Origin: Planctomycetota bacterium
Lineage (GTDB): Bacteria; Planctomycetota; Phycisphaerae; Phycisphaerales; SM1A02
NCBI GenBank assembly: GCA_021414025.1
Contig: JAIOPG010000002.1
Location: 744,001 to 808,000 of the forward strand
Direction: 5' to 3'
DNA: 64,000 nt
Position 1 is the stretch's first letter; every line of letters begins with the position of its first letter. The position numbers and the translations under genes are program-made. Shown one piece after another: positions 41,687 through 49,563 of the stretch. The notes beneath the pieces are model-generated. The model did not search any database, was not told the origin of the DNA, and saw only the letters and a list, made by a program, of their open reading frames with translations.

Positions 41687-42090
41687 CACTCGGCCGCGTG
41701 GCATTGCTGTGCGGTGTGGCCGTGCTGGTGTTGGTGGCCAATGTCACCGCGAGCATTTTGTACATGTTCGTCTACAGCCTGATCATCGACCCTGGACACG
41801 ATCCGCAGCACTACCACAATTACATTCAGGTTGCCGGGCCGTATTGCAGCATCGTGGCCGGCATCCCGCTGATGTTTGCCGCAGGTTGGTGGGTGACAGG
41901 ATGGTGGCGGCGGGCGCTCGGCATGCGGCCGGCTTGGGTCGTCTGGGTGGCGTACGCCACGATCGATTTGCTCATCCTGCTCGCGGTAGGCCTGACGTTT
42001 GGCGTCGCCGTTTTGTTCGCGATCTCCTTCGGCACCAAGCTGGTGGCGGCGCTGCTCGGTGCCAAGCTCCGACTCGCACGCGCCGCCTAG
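41683..42090 (+). CDS. Four-helix membrane protein, unknown
   Basis: 135 residues. Four hydrophobic helices: VALLCGVAVLVLVANVTASI, an aromatic second stretch (YIQVAGPYCSIVAGIPLMFA), WVVWVAYATIDLLILLAVGL, and VAVLFAISFGTKLVAALLGA. No motif was recognised. Start fixed by the ATGA overlap with the Zn-ribbon gene, so the two are probably made together. Downstream lies a promoter region for the broken DUF1254 gene. Confidence 0.6.
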   Translation: MTLGRVALLCGVAVLVLVANVTASILYMFVYSLIIDPGHDPQHYHNYIQVAGPYCSIVAGIPLMFAAGWWVTGWWRRALGMRPAWVVWVAYATIDLLILLAVGLTFGVAVLFAISFGTKLVAALLGAKLRLARAA

Positions 42091-42138
42091 CGCGGCGCTG
42101 CAGCGAACTCGGCCATCGGGATGCAGCAGCAATCCTCG

Positions 42139-42168
42139 TTGCTTCCCGCTCACAGTGCGTGGTGTAAT
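42139..42168 (+). promoter_or_regulatory. Candidate promoter of the DUF1254 gene
   Basis: TTGCTT (42139-42144) and TGTAAT (42163-42168) are 18 bases apart; TAATAT at 42165-42170 is the better -10 hexamer but with a 20-base spacer. It lies about 45 bp before the ATG at 42214, which has AGGAGA as ribosome site. Confidence 0.35.
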
Positions 42169-42213
42169 ATCCGCCCCGCATTTTGACACCCCCATTTAGG
42201 AGAGACTGATCAC

Positions 42214-43690
42214 ATGAAATCACGGAGAACTTTCGGAGCGATCGCGGCTGCAGGACTCATGCTCACGCTGATCGCGGCGCGCCCCGCGCAACAAGAGACG
42301 CTCATCGAACGGGTTGCCGCGCATGTCAAGTCGCTCGCCGTGGCCGACGCGAAGGAAGCCGAGTCGCTGGCGATCGCCGTGGAGGGCTACATCTACGCCT
42401 ATCCGCTGGTCACGATGGAGATGACCCGGCGGGTCATGACCAATGTCGCAAGCCCCGAGGGGACGCACGCGCCGATGGGTCAGTTCATGCGGGCCCGGAC
42501 CTATCCCGACGCGTCGTTCCGTGATGTCACCGCGCCCAACGCCGACACGCTCTACACGATCTCATGGATCGATGTTTCGAAGGAGCCCTGGATCCTCTCC
42601 ATCCCCGACATGAAGGGCCGCTATTTCCTCTTCCCGATGCTCGATGGATGGACCTCGGTCTTCCAGGTTCCCGGCAAGCGCACCACGGGTACGGGCGCTC
42701 AGAAATATGCGATCACCGGGCCAGGCTGGTCGGGAACACTGCCCACCGGCGTGACCGAGTGCAAATCGCCGACCGGCATGGTCTGGATCCTGGGTCGCAT
42801 CTACTGCACGGGCACGCCCGAGGACTACAAGGCCGTGCACGCCGTGCAGGACGAGGTGTCGATCGTGCCGCTCTCCTCCTACGGCAAGCCCTACACGCCG
42901 AAGCCCGGACGCGTCGATCCGACCATCGACATGAAGACACCGGTCCGCACGCAGGTCCACGCCATGGATGCCGCGTCCTACTTCAAGCTCTTCGCCGAAC
43001 TGCTGAAGACGAATCCGCCCGCGGCTGAGGATGCGCCGATGCTGGCGCGGCTCGCCAAGATCGGCATCGTCCCTGGAAAGGATTTTGATGCAACCAAAAT
43101 CGAGCCGGCAATCGCCAAGGGGATCGCCGCGGCGCCCAAGCCCGCGCAGGAGCTGATCATGAGTTGGCTCAAGGCGGGCATCGTGGCCGGCGACGTGAAG
43201 TTGGAGAACGGCTGGCTCTTCACCACCAAGACCGGCCTCTACGGCACTTCATACCTGCAGCGCGCTCATCACCGCGATCGGCCTTGGCGCCAACCGGCCG
43301 CAGGACGCCGTCTATCCGACCTCGGAGGGACCGGATGTCCTGAAGAAGTACAGCGGCGCGACAAAGTATGTCATGCACTTCGCCAAGGGCGATCTGCCGC
43401 CAGTCGACGGCTTCTGGTCGCTCACGATGTACAACGCCGAGTACTTCTTCGTGGAGAATCCGCTCAACCGCTACACGCTGAGCCAGCGCAATGCGCTCGC
43501 GGCCAATGCCGACGGCTCGATCGATCTCTACATCCAGCACAACTCACCCGGCAAGGAGAAGGAATCAAACTGGCTGCCCGCGCCTGAGGGCGAGTTCGTC
43601 CTGATGATGCGGCTGTACTGGCCCAAGGAGAAGCCGCCCTCGATCCTCGACGGTTCCTGGAAAATCCCCGAGGTGAAGGAAGCGCCGTAA
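42214..43690 (+). pseudogene. DUF1254/DUF1214 protein interrupted by one frameshift
   Basis: Frame 1 runs from ATG 42214 with a signal peptide (FGAIAAAGLMLTLIAARPAQ), then DUF1254: AVEGYIYAYPLVTMEMTRRV, TAPNADTLYTISWIDVSKEP, SIPDMKGRYFLFPMLDGWT. Near 43258-43266, at a CGCGC tract, similarity jumps to the +1 frame, which continues ALITAIGLGANRPQDAVYPT, DGFWSLTMYNAEYFFVENPL and YIQHNSPG to TAA at 43690 (DUF1214). Joined, the protein would be about 491 residues, the family size. Loss of one GC from a GCGCGC tract would explain it, either as a true mutation or as a read error. Without it the gene would be intact. Confidence 0.8.
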
Positions 43691-43779
43691 GGCCGCGTGC
43701 GGCGAGAGATACGCGCAATGCACAGAGAGCTCCGTGTCTCCGCGCGCGATTCGCCGCTTCGATTCGCTACCATTCCGCC

Positions 43780-44241
43780 GTGGTACGAAAAGAGAACGAC
43801 GGCATCTGGGTCACGCTGAAGGAGACCATCGCCGCGCACTACGAGGATGTCTTCGCCTGCTTCACCACCGCCGACGGCCTGACGCGCTGGCTCACGCTCG
43901 CCGCGGAGGTCGATCTTCGCAAGGGCGGCACCATGAAGCTGGGATGGGACGCCAAGTTTCGCCGCTCCTTTGAAGTGCCCATTCTCGACTACGACGCGGG
44001 CGGCAAGGTCACCTGGGCGTGGCCGGTCGGCCTGGACGACGAAGCCGTGCCCATTGAATGGGTCGTCACGCCGGAGCCTGAGGAAGGCGCCCGCGTCATC
44101 CACCGTCACGGTCCCTTCCGGGACAACGCCGATTCCATCCTTGTGGCCGCCAACGACGCCGAGAGCTGGCGTTGGTACATGTGCAATCTTCGAACGGTCC
44201 TCGAGGCAAAAGTCGATATGAGAAAAGAGCGGCCGCTCTAG
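43780..44241 (+). CDS. SRPBCC (AHSA1-like) ligand-binding domain protein
   Basis: 153 residues from GTG 43780. One SRPBCC domain: VTLKETIAAHYEDVFACFTT, ADGLTRWLTLAAEVDLRKGG, VTWAWPVGLDDEAVPIEWVV, and the C-terminal helix ESWRWYMCNLRTVLEAKVDM. AHSA1-type proteins bind hydrophobic ligands or act as co-chaperone-like modules. The ligand is unknown. It is followed at 15 bp by a small membrane protein gene. Confidence 0.75.
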   Translation: MVRKENDGIWVTLKETIAAHYEDVFACFTTADGLTRWLTLAAEVDLRKGGTMKLGWDAKFRRSFEVPILDYDAGGKVTWAWPVGLDDEAVPIEWVVTPEPEEGARVIHRHGPFRDNADSILVAANDAESWRWYMCNLRTVLEAKVDMRKERPL

Positions 44242-44256
44242 CCGCGGAAGGAATCC

Positions 44257-44709
44257 ATGCCCCCACTTCGCACCATCTGGTTCGCCCTCGTCAGCCTCAG
44301 CTACTCCATTCTTCTCTTTGGAACCACCCTGCTTGGGTTCAAGCTCACCACGCAGAACGAAACCGGATGGGGCGCCGCCTTTCTGCCCCTGTCGCTGGCC
44401 ATTCTCACTCTGGCCCTGTCGATCATGTCGGTGATGATCAAGCGCAACTACAAGGTGGGCATGATCGGCATTCACCTTGCCCTCGTCATGCCGGTCATCA
44501 GCGCCGTGCTGCTGGCGATGCGCGCCTACGACCTCTACGAGACCGGCAAGCAGGGAACGCAGGTCACCCTCTCCGCCATGATGGCGGTGACCAGCATCTA
44601 CGTCTTCGTGACCATGATCCTGATTCGCCCGAAGAAAATTTCCGAGGAGCAGACCATCGACCAGGCGGAGAATGCGGGGACGCCGCTGCGGGATCTCAAC
44701 AGAAACTGA
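44257..44709 (+). CDS. Four-helix membrane protein, unknown
   Basis: 150 residues with helices at about 7-28 (WFALVSLSYSILLFGTTLLG), 39-60 (GAAFLPLSLAILTLALSIMS), 68-88 (GMIGIHLALVMPVISAVLLA) and 103-122 (VTLSAMMAVTSIYVFVTMIL), and an acidic tail. No family recognised. Its last 14 bp overlap the end of pgpA on the other strand. Confidence 0.6.
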   Translation: MPPLRTIWFALVSLSYSILLFGTTLLGFKLTTQNETGWGAAFLPLSLAILTLALSIMSVMIKRNYKVGMIGIHLALVMPVISAVLLAMRAYDLYETGKQGTQVTLSAMMAVTSIYVFVTMILIRPKKISEEQTIDQAENAGTPLRDLNRN

Positions 44710-45235
44710 AGAGGTATCTCAGCAGCAGCTGAGTCAAACCCGCGGCGAATCCCGCTGCGAGGTCGTCCAGGACAATGCCCGTGCCGCCGTGGAATCGCTG
44801 CAATCCGCCGATGGGCCATGGCTTCACAATGTCGAAAATGCGGAACAACACAAACGCGGTGCCGCCCACGACAATGGAGTGTTCAAACGCGCCGACGCCG
44901 CCCGGGGCGAGCGCCGCATCCCAGACCATCGCCAATGCCACGGCCTGACCCGCCACTTCGTCGATCACCACTTCGGAGGGATCCTTCCGGCCGATCGCCT
45001 GCTCGGCGGCGGTCCCCCACCGCACGCACATCCAGGACGCCGCCGCGGCCACGATCACCATCGTGATGATCCACACCGGTTGCGAGACGCCGATGAAGGC
45101 GAGCACGCCTGCCAGCACCACGGGCGGCAAGCTTCCCCACGTGCCCGACGCCGGTCGCATGTGACCCAGGCCGCACGCAGTCACGCCGCACCAGCGCATG
45201 GACCCGAGGGCAGGACGCAGCAAGGCAGAATTCAT
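44696..45235 (-). CDS. pgpA: Phosphatidylglycerophosphatase A
   Basis: 179 residues. CGLGHMRPASGTWGSLPPVV corresponds to the G-x-G-x-x-P-x-A-P-G-T-x-G-S start of PgpA. SEVVIDEVAGQAVAL has the acidic metal site, and FRIFDIVKPWPIGGLQ plus GGTGIVLDDLAAG complete the signature. It dephosphorylates PGP to phosphatidylglycerol in the inner membrane. The gene is coupled to pgsA by an ATGA overlap; the two enzymes catalyse consecutive steps. Confidence 0.93.
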   Translation of the reverse strand: MNSALLRPALGSMRWCGVTACGLGHMRPASGTWGSLPPVVLAGVLAFIGVSQPVWIITMVIVAAAASWMCVRWGTAAEQAIGRKDPSEVVIDEVAGQAVALAMVWDAALAPGGVGAFEHSIVVGGTAFVLFRIFDIVKPWPIGGLQRFHGGTGIVLDDLAAGFAAGLTQLLLRYLFSFC

Positions 45236-45891
45236 GAGTTGGAATCACTCTTTTTCGGTGAGCCGGGGCCCGCCAGAAGCGATCCCGCCCGCAGCAGCGC
45301 CGGAATGCCGCTGAGCACCGTCAGCACCACCGCCGACCAGAGCACGATCGGGTGGCCGATGCGGCACCAATCGGTCTGCGGGAGCCAGGTCTCGCTCGCC
45401 GCGAAGACGCACCAGGGAATGGCGATGCATTGCATCAGCATTTTCGCTTTTCCAAAGCGGTCCGCGGGGAAAGGCTTTCCCATGCCTTCCATGACGCCGC
45501 GCAGGCTGGTCACCAGCAGCTCGCGGGCCACCATGACCACCACCATCCACGCCGCGACGCCGCTACCGGTGATGTGAAGCTCCGGCGCTCCCGTCGAAAG
45601 CCCGGACGAGGCGAGGAAAATAAAAGTCCCCAGGACCAGCACCTTGTCCACGAAGGGATCCATCACGCGCCCGTACGGGGTGACGACATTCCAGCGCCGT
45701 GCGAGCCATCCGTCGAGCACATCCGAGAGCGCCGCGGTGACGAACATGATGCTCACCCACCAGCCCAGCGCGCCGCGCTCCGTAAGCGGCGTTCGGCCGA
45801 GGACTTCCAAGAGCGCAAGCATCGCGGCGGCAAGAACCAGCCTCGCCGAAGTGATTGCATTGGGCAGCAATCGCCACCACTCGGAGTTCAT
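45232..45891 (-). CDS. pgsA: CDP-diacylglycerol-glycerol-3-phosphate 3-phosphatidyltransferase
   Basis: 219 residues from ATG 45891. The CDP-alcohol phosphatidyltransferase motif D-x2-DG-x2-AR-x8-G-x3-D-x3-D is seen as DVLDGWLARRWNVVTPYGRV then MDPFVDK. Helices follow: VLVLGTFIFLASSGL, AAWMVVVMVARELLVTSLRG. It makes phosphatidylglycerol phosphate, the substrate of the PgpA encoded next. The preceding reading extends upstream to 46173 in frame but without a plausible start or family match. Divergent from the nuo operon. Confidence 0.93.
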   Translation of the reverse strand: MNSEWWRLLPNAITSARLVLAAAMLALLEVLGRTPLTERGALGWWVSIMFVTAALSDVLDGWLARRWNVVTPYGRVMDPFVDKVLVLGTFIFLASSGLSTGAPELHITGSGVAAWMVVVMVARELLVTSLRGVMEGMGKPFPADRFGKAKMLMQCIAIPWCVFAASETWLPQTDWCRIGHPIVLWSAVVLTVLSGIPALLRAGSLLAGPGSPKKSDSNS

Positions 45892-45978
45892 TGAGGCACT
45901 GTAACGGACTCTCGCAGAGGCGTCCGAGCCGCGGAAAATCCTGCGGCGAATCGCCTGCGGAATCCACATTTGCTCGGG

Positions 45979-46007
45979 TTGCGAGCCGCACAATCGCCGC
46001 TTATTCT
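45979..46007 (+). promoter_or_regulatory. Sigma-70-like promoter of nuoJKLMN
   Basis: TTGCGA (45979-45984), 17-base spacer, TATTCT (46002-46007), about 85 bp before the nuoJ ATG in the pgsA-nuoJ divergent region. Confidence 0.45.
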
Positions 46008-46091
46008 CCTGCGCCCGTTGCAGGAAGGAGTCCTGCACCTCACGATTTCCGAATCTCGAACGCACTGATCGCGAATCCCAAGTCCCACGCA

Positions 46092-47075
46092 ATGCCGCTT
46101 CTTCCTTTCTATATCGCCAGTGCCGTAGCAGCCGTCGGACTCCTCTTTGTGCTGCGCCCGGGGCGAAAAACATGGCGGCGCGGCGGCGCGATCCTGGCTC
46201 TGGCCGGATCGGGATTGTTCATCAGCGAAGCGCTTCGACTCGCCGGACCGCCCTCCGGCGGCGTGCCGATTCCGCTGCTGGTCGCCCTGGCGGGCATCGG
46301 CCTCTATGCGGCGGTCCGGGTCATCACCCATCCGCGGCCGGTCTTCGCGGCGCTCTACTTCATCGTCACCGTCATCTCCTCGGCGGTCATTTTCCTGCTG
46401 TTGCAGGCTGAATTCATGGCCTTCGCCCTGATCATCGTCTATGCCGGCGCCATCCTGATCACCTACATGTTTGTGCTGATGCTCGCCGACCAGGGTCCGC
46501 GCGAAGCGATCGGCCACCTGGACGAAGATGACTACGACAAGATTCCGCGCGAGCCGCTGGCCGCGGTGCTGGTGGGCTTCATCCTGCTCGCCACGCTTGC
46601 CTCGGTGGTGGAGCGCGTGCCGAGCACCTCCGTGCTTGCCGAGTCCTACCTGGATCAGAAAGTGGCGAAGCAGCAGGCCGAAGCCCTGGTGATGATGCCC
46701 AAGCGCCTGATGGAGTTCGTCAAGCGCGTCGATCCCGCCGCGGTGACCGTGACGGTCGCCCCCAACGCCGGAATCCAGGGCAGCGTGGTGCAGGCACAGG
46801 TCACCAACGCCGACGGCACGACGAAGACCATTCCGATTGATGCCGCCGGAAAGATCGACAACACGCAGATGGTCGGCCTGGACTTGGTGGCGCGCTACCC
46901 CGCGAGCCTTGAGCTGGCAGGCGTGATTCTGCTGATGGCCATGTTCGGCGCCGTGGTGCTGGCCCGCCGCCAGATCGAGTTTGGCGAGGACTCGGCGCGC
47001 GACGCCGCGGGCCTGCGCCGCATCGTGCTGGACGTACCGGATCACGAGCGTGCTGCTCCGGGAGGTGGCGCATGA
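46092..47075 (+). CDS. nuoJ: NADH-quinone oxidoreductase subunit J, with extra helices and an inserted soluble domain
   Basis: 327 residues, against about 165-200 for usual NuoJ. The NuoJ core is HPRPVFAALYFIVTVISSAV, then LLQAEFMAFALIIVYAGAIL and TYMFVLMLAD. Two extra N-terminal helices (about 5-22 and 35-52) precede it. After the helix at about 160-175 there is a soluble insert of around 100 residues (QQAEALVMMPKRLMEFVKRV; VTVTVAPNAGIQGSVVQAQV) before the final helix VILLMAMFGAVVLARRQIE. It is part of the proton-pumping membrane arm of complex I. First of five overlapping nuo genes. Confidence 0.88.
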   Translation: MPLLPFYIASAVAAVGLLFVLRPGRKTWRRGGAILALAGSGLFISEALRLAGPPSGGVPIPLLVALAGIGLYAAVRVITHPRPVFAALYFIVTVISSAVIFLLLQAEFMAFALIIVYAGAILITYMFVLMLADQGPREAIGHLDEDDYDKIPREPLAAVLVGFILLATLASVVERVPSTSVLAESYLDQKVAKQQAEALVMMPKRLMEFVKRVDPAAVTVTVAPNAGIQGSVVQAQVTNADGTTKTIPIDAAGKIDNTQMVGLDLVARYPASLELAGVILLMAMFGAVVLARRQIEFGEDSARDAAGLRRIVLDVPDHERAAPGGGA

Positions 47076-47410
47076 CGCACCTGCTGGCTTCGACTCAGTT
47101 CGGCGCCTCGCACGCCGTCACCGTCACGCTCGCCTTGAGCGCGCTGCTCTTTGTCACGGGTCTGGTCGGATTCCTGGTGCGGCGCAACATGATCCTGATG
47201 TTCCTCTCCACCGAGATCATGTTCCAGGCCGCGGCCCTGGCCTTCATCGCCTTCGGGCGGATGCGCATGGACACCGGCGGGCAGATCTTTGTGATCTTCA
47301 TCCTGACGGTCGCGGCAGCTGAAGCTGCTCTGGCCCTCGGTCTTGTCGTGCTGCTCTTCCGCCGCAAGGAAACCCTCAACAGCGAAGCGTGGTCGGAGCT
47401 GCACGAATGA
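47072..47410 (+). CDS. nuoK: NADH-quinone oxidoreductase subunit K
   Basis: 112 residues, three helices. RRNMILMFLSTEIMFQAAAL carries the conserved Glu of helix 2 and FVIFILTVAAAEAALALGLV the Glu of helix 3, both needed for proton transfer. The ATG overlaps the nuoJ stop and the stop overlaps the nuoL ATG, each as ATGA. Confidence 0.95.
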   Translation: MTHLLASTQFGASHAVTVTLALSALLFVTGLVGFLVRRNMILMFLSTEIMFQAAALAFIAFGRMRMDTGGQIFVIFILTVAAAEAALALGLVVLLFRRKETLNSEAWSELHE

Positions 47411-49563
47411 TGATGCTTCTGGCACAACATGAGGCCCCCGCTCACGCCGCCGTCACGGCGGTCGCAAAGGCCGTCGCCATGCCCGACCTGCGCTGGGCGG
47501 GTTGGATCCTGCTGCTGCCTGCGATCTCCGTGGTGCTCACCGGCCTTTGCGCCGCGCTTCGGGTGAAGAACAAGCTGCCCGGCTGGATCACGGTGCTGGC
47601 GCTGGCGGGCTCCTTCGCGCTGGTGCTCAAGCTCTACTTCCTGCGCGGCGAGGCGGGCGATCCGGTCACGATCCACCTCTGGGATTGGATGAACTTCCGC
47701 TGGGGCGATCAATCAAAGTGGCACTCGCTTCAAGCGGATGTCAGCATCTACCTCGACGGACTCACACTCTTCTGGATGCTCTTCGTGACCGGCCTGGGAA
47801 CGCTGATCGCGCTCTACGCCACCGAGTACATGGAAGCCGACGTCGGCAAGGGCTACGCGCGATTCTTCAACGGCGTGAGCATCTTCATTCTGGCGATGTG
47901 CACGCTGGTGCTGGCCGACAACCTGCTGCTGCTCTATCTGGGCTGGGAGGGCGTCGGTCTGGCCAGCTATCTGCTCATCGGTTACTTCTACAAGAAGCCT
48001 TCCGCCGTGGCCGCGGGCAAGAAGGCCTTCATCGTCAACCGCGTCGGCGACCTCGGCCTGGCCGTGGGCATCTGGCTGATCTGGGTGAACTATGGCTCGA
48101 TCGAGTACAGCACGCTTTTCCAGGTGTGGAACGACACCGCGCGCGGCGTGGGCGGCTTCGACCGCGCGTTGATTCCCTTCTGCCTGATGCTGGGCGCCTT
48201 CGGCAAGAGTGCGCAGCTTCCTCTCTACGTCTGGTTGCCCGACGCGATGGAAGGACCGACCCCGGTGTCGGCGCTGATCCACGCCGCGACTATGGTGACC
48301 GCGGGCGTCTACCTGATCGCCCGCATGTATCCGCTCTTCGCGCTGCATCCCGACGCGCTGGCCACCGTGGCCTGGGTCGGCGGGCTGACCGCGATCTTCT
48401 CCGCCACCATCGGCATGGCGCAATATGACTTCAAGCGCGTCTTCGCCTACAGCACCATCAGTCAGCTCGGCTACATGTTCATGGGGCTGGGCGTGGGCAC
48501 CACCTTCGGCGCCGCCTATCACACGCTGACGCACGCCTTCTTCAAGGCCCTTTTGTTCCTCACCGCCGGAGCCGTCATGCATGGCTTCGCGGGGCAGCTT
48601 GATCTTCGCAAACTCTCAGGCTTGCGCCGCGTGCCCGGCTTCGCGATCGTCAGCTGGACCATGCTCATCGGCTGCCTCTGGCTCAGCGCCTTCCCCTTCA
48701 CCGCGGGCATGCTCAGCAAGGATCTGATCCTGGTGCAGGCGATCGGTGGGACCGATCACGGATTCTTCTGGCTGGGCTGGATCGGCCTGATCACCGCGGC
48801 CTTGACCGCCTACTACTCCTTCCGCGTCTGGTTCCGCGTCTGCGCGGGGCCGGTCTTCTACATGCCCGGCGACGAAGGCCACGACGATCACGACAATCAC
48901 GACGACCACCATCACGGGGCGCACGACAAGCACGCTTCGCACGAATTCCATCCCCACGCGCCGCGCCTGGCCATCAATGGCGTCCTGATCCTGATCATGC
49001 TTGGCGCCTTCGCCACCGGCATTCCCGGCTACATGGCGCTGCAAGGACATGAGAACTGGGCGCAGGTCATGATCGCGCACTCCTCCGCCGTCGCGGGCAG
49101 CGTCGAAGCCCATGTCCACGACGCGGTCTGCTTTGGCATGAATCCGCACAAGCTGGTCGAGGTCTTCGGCACCATCGCGGCGCTTGGCGGCATCGGCGTG
49201 GCCATGTACTTCCATCTGCTGCAGCGACGGGCCGCTGATCGCCTTCGCGCCTGGCTGCTGGCCCACAACTCCGTGCGCTGGATCCCGGTGGCCATGGAGA
49301 ACAAGTGGTACGTGGATGAGATCTATCACGCGCTCTTCCGCGGTCCCGCGTGGATCACCGGACACATCCTGCACTTCACCGACAAGCATGTGGTGGACGG
49401 ACTGCTGGTCAACGGCTTCGGCCGCATTCCCGCCGCCTTTGGCCGACTCTTCCAGCCGCTCTACAACGGCGTGCTGCAGGGCTATGCCACCACAATGGCC
49501 GGCGGCGCGGCCCTGGTCATCGCCTGGATCGTCTATCGCTGGATCAGCGGAGGCGCGACTTGA
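47407..49563 (+). CDS. nuoL: NADH-quinone oxidoreductase subunit L, with a His/Asp-rich loop
   Basis: 718 residues. Antiporter-like proton-pumping subunit: LLYLGWEGVGLASYLLIGYF (conserved Glu), GKSAQLPLYVWLPDAMEGPT (Lys), VSALIHAATMVTAGVYLIAR, and DFKRVFAYSTISQLGYMFMG. The long lateral helix and last helix are represented by the C-terminal 140 residues. At about 491-518 a cytoplasmic or periplasmic loop is crowded with His and Asp (DEGHDDHDNHDDHHHGAHDK, continuing to about 518). The start at ATG 47407 is set by the ATGA overlap with nuoK. Confidence 0.95.
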   Translation: MMMLLAQHEAPAHAAVTAVAKAVAMPDLRWAGWILLLPAISVVLTGLCAALRVKNKLPGWITVLALAGSFALVLKLYFLRGEAGDPVTIHLWDWMNFRWGDQSKWHSLQADVSIYLDGLTLFWMLFVTGLGTLIALYATEYMEADVGKGYARFFNGVSIFILAMCTLVLADNLLLLYLGWEGVGLASYLLIGYFYKKPSAVAAGKKAFIVNRVGDLGLAVGIWLIWVNYGSIEYSTLFQVWNDTARGVGGFDRALIPFCLMLGAFGKSAQLPLYVWLPDAMEGPTPVSALIHAATMVTAGVYLIARMYPLFALHPDALATVAWVGGLTAIFSATIGMAQYDFKRVFAYSTISQLGYMFMGLGVGTTFGAAYHTLTHAFFKALLFLTAGAVMHGFAGQLDLRKLSGLRRVPGFAIVSWTMLIGCLWLSAFPFTAGMLSKDLILVQAIGGTDHGFFWLGWIGLITAALTAYYSFRVWFRVCAGPVFYMPGDEGHDDHDNHDDHHHGAHDKHASHEFHPHAPRLAINGVLILIMLGAFATGIPGYMALQGHENWAQVMIAHSSAVAGSVEAHVHDAVCFGMNPHKLVEVFGTIAALGGIGVAMYFHLLQRRAADRLRAWLLAHNSVRWIPVAMENKWYVDEIYHALFRGPAWITGHILHFTDKHVVDGLLVNGFGRIPAAFGRLFQPLYNGVLQGYATTMAGGAALVIAWIVYRWISGGAT

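Noticed and set aside
45892-46173. N-terminal extension of pgsA
   Set aside because: No family match in these codons, and the CDP-alcohol transferase core fits a start at 45891.
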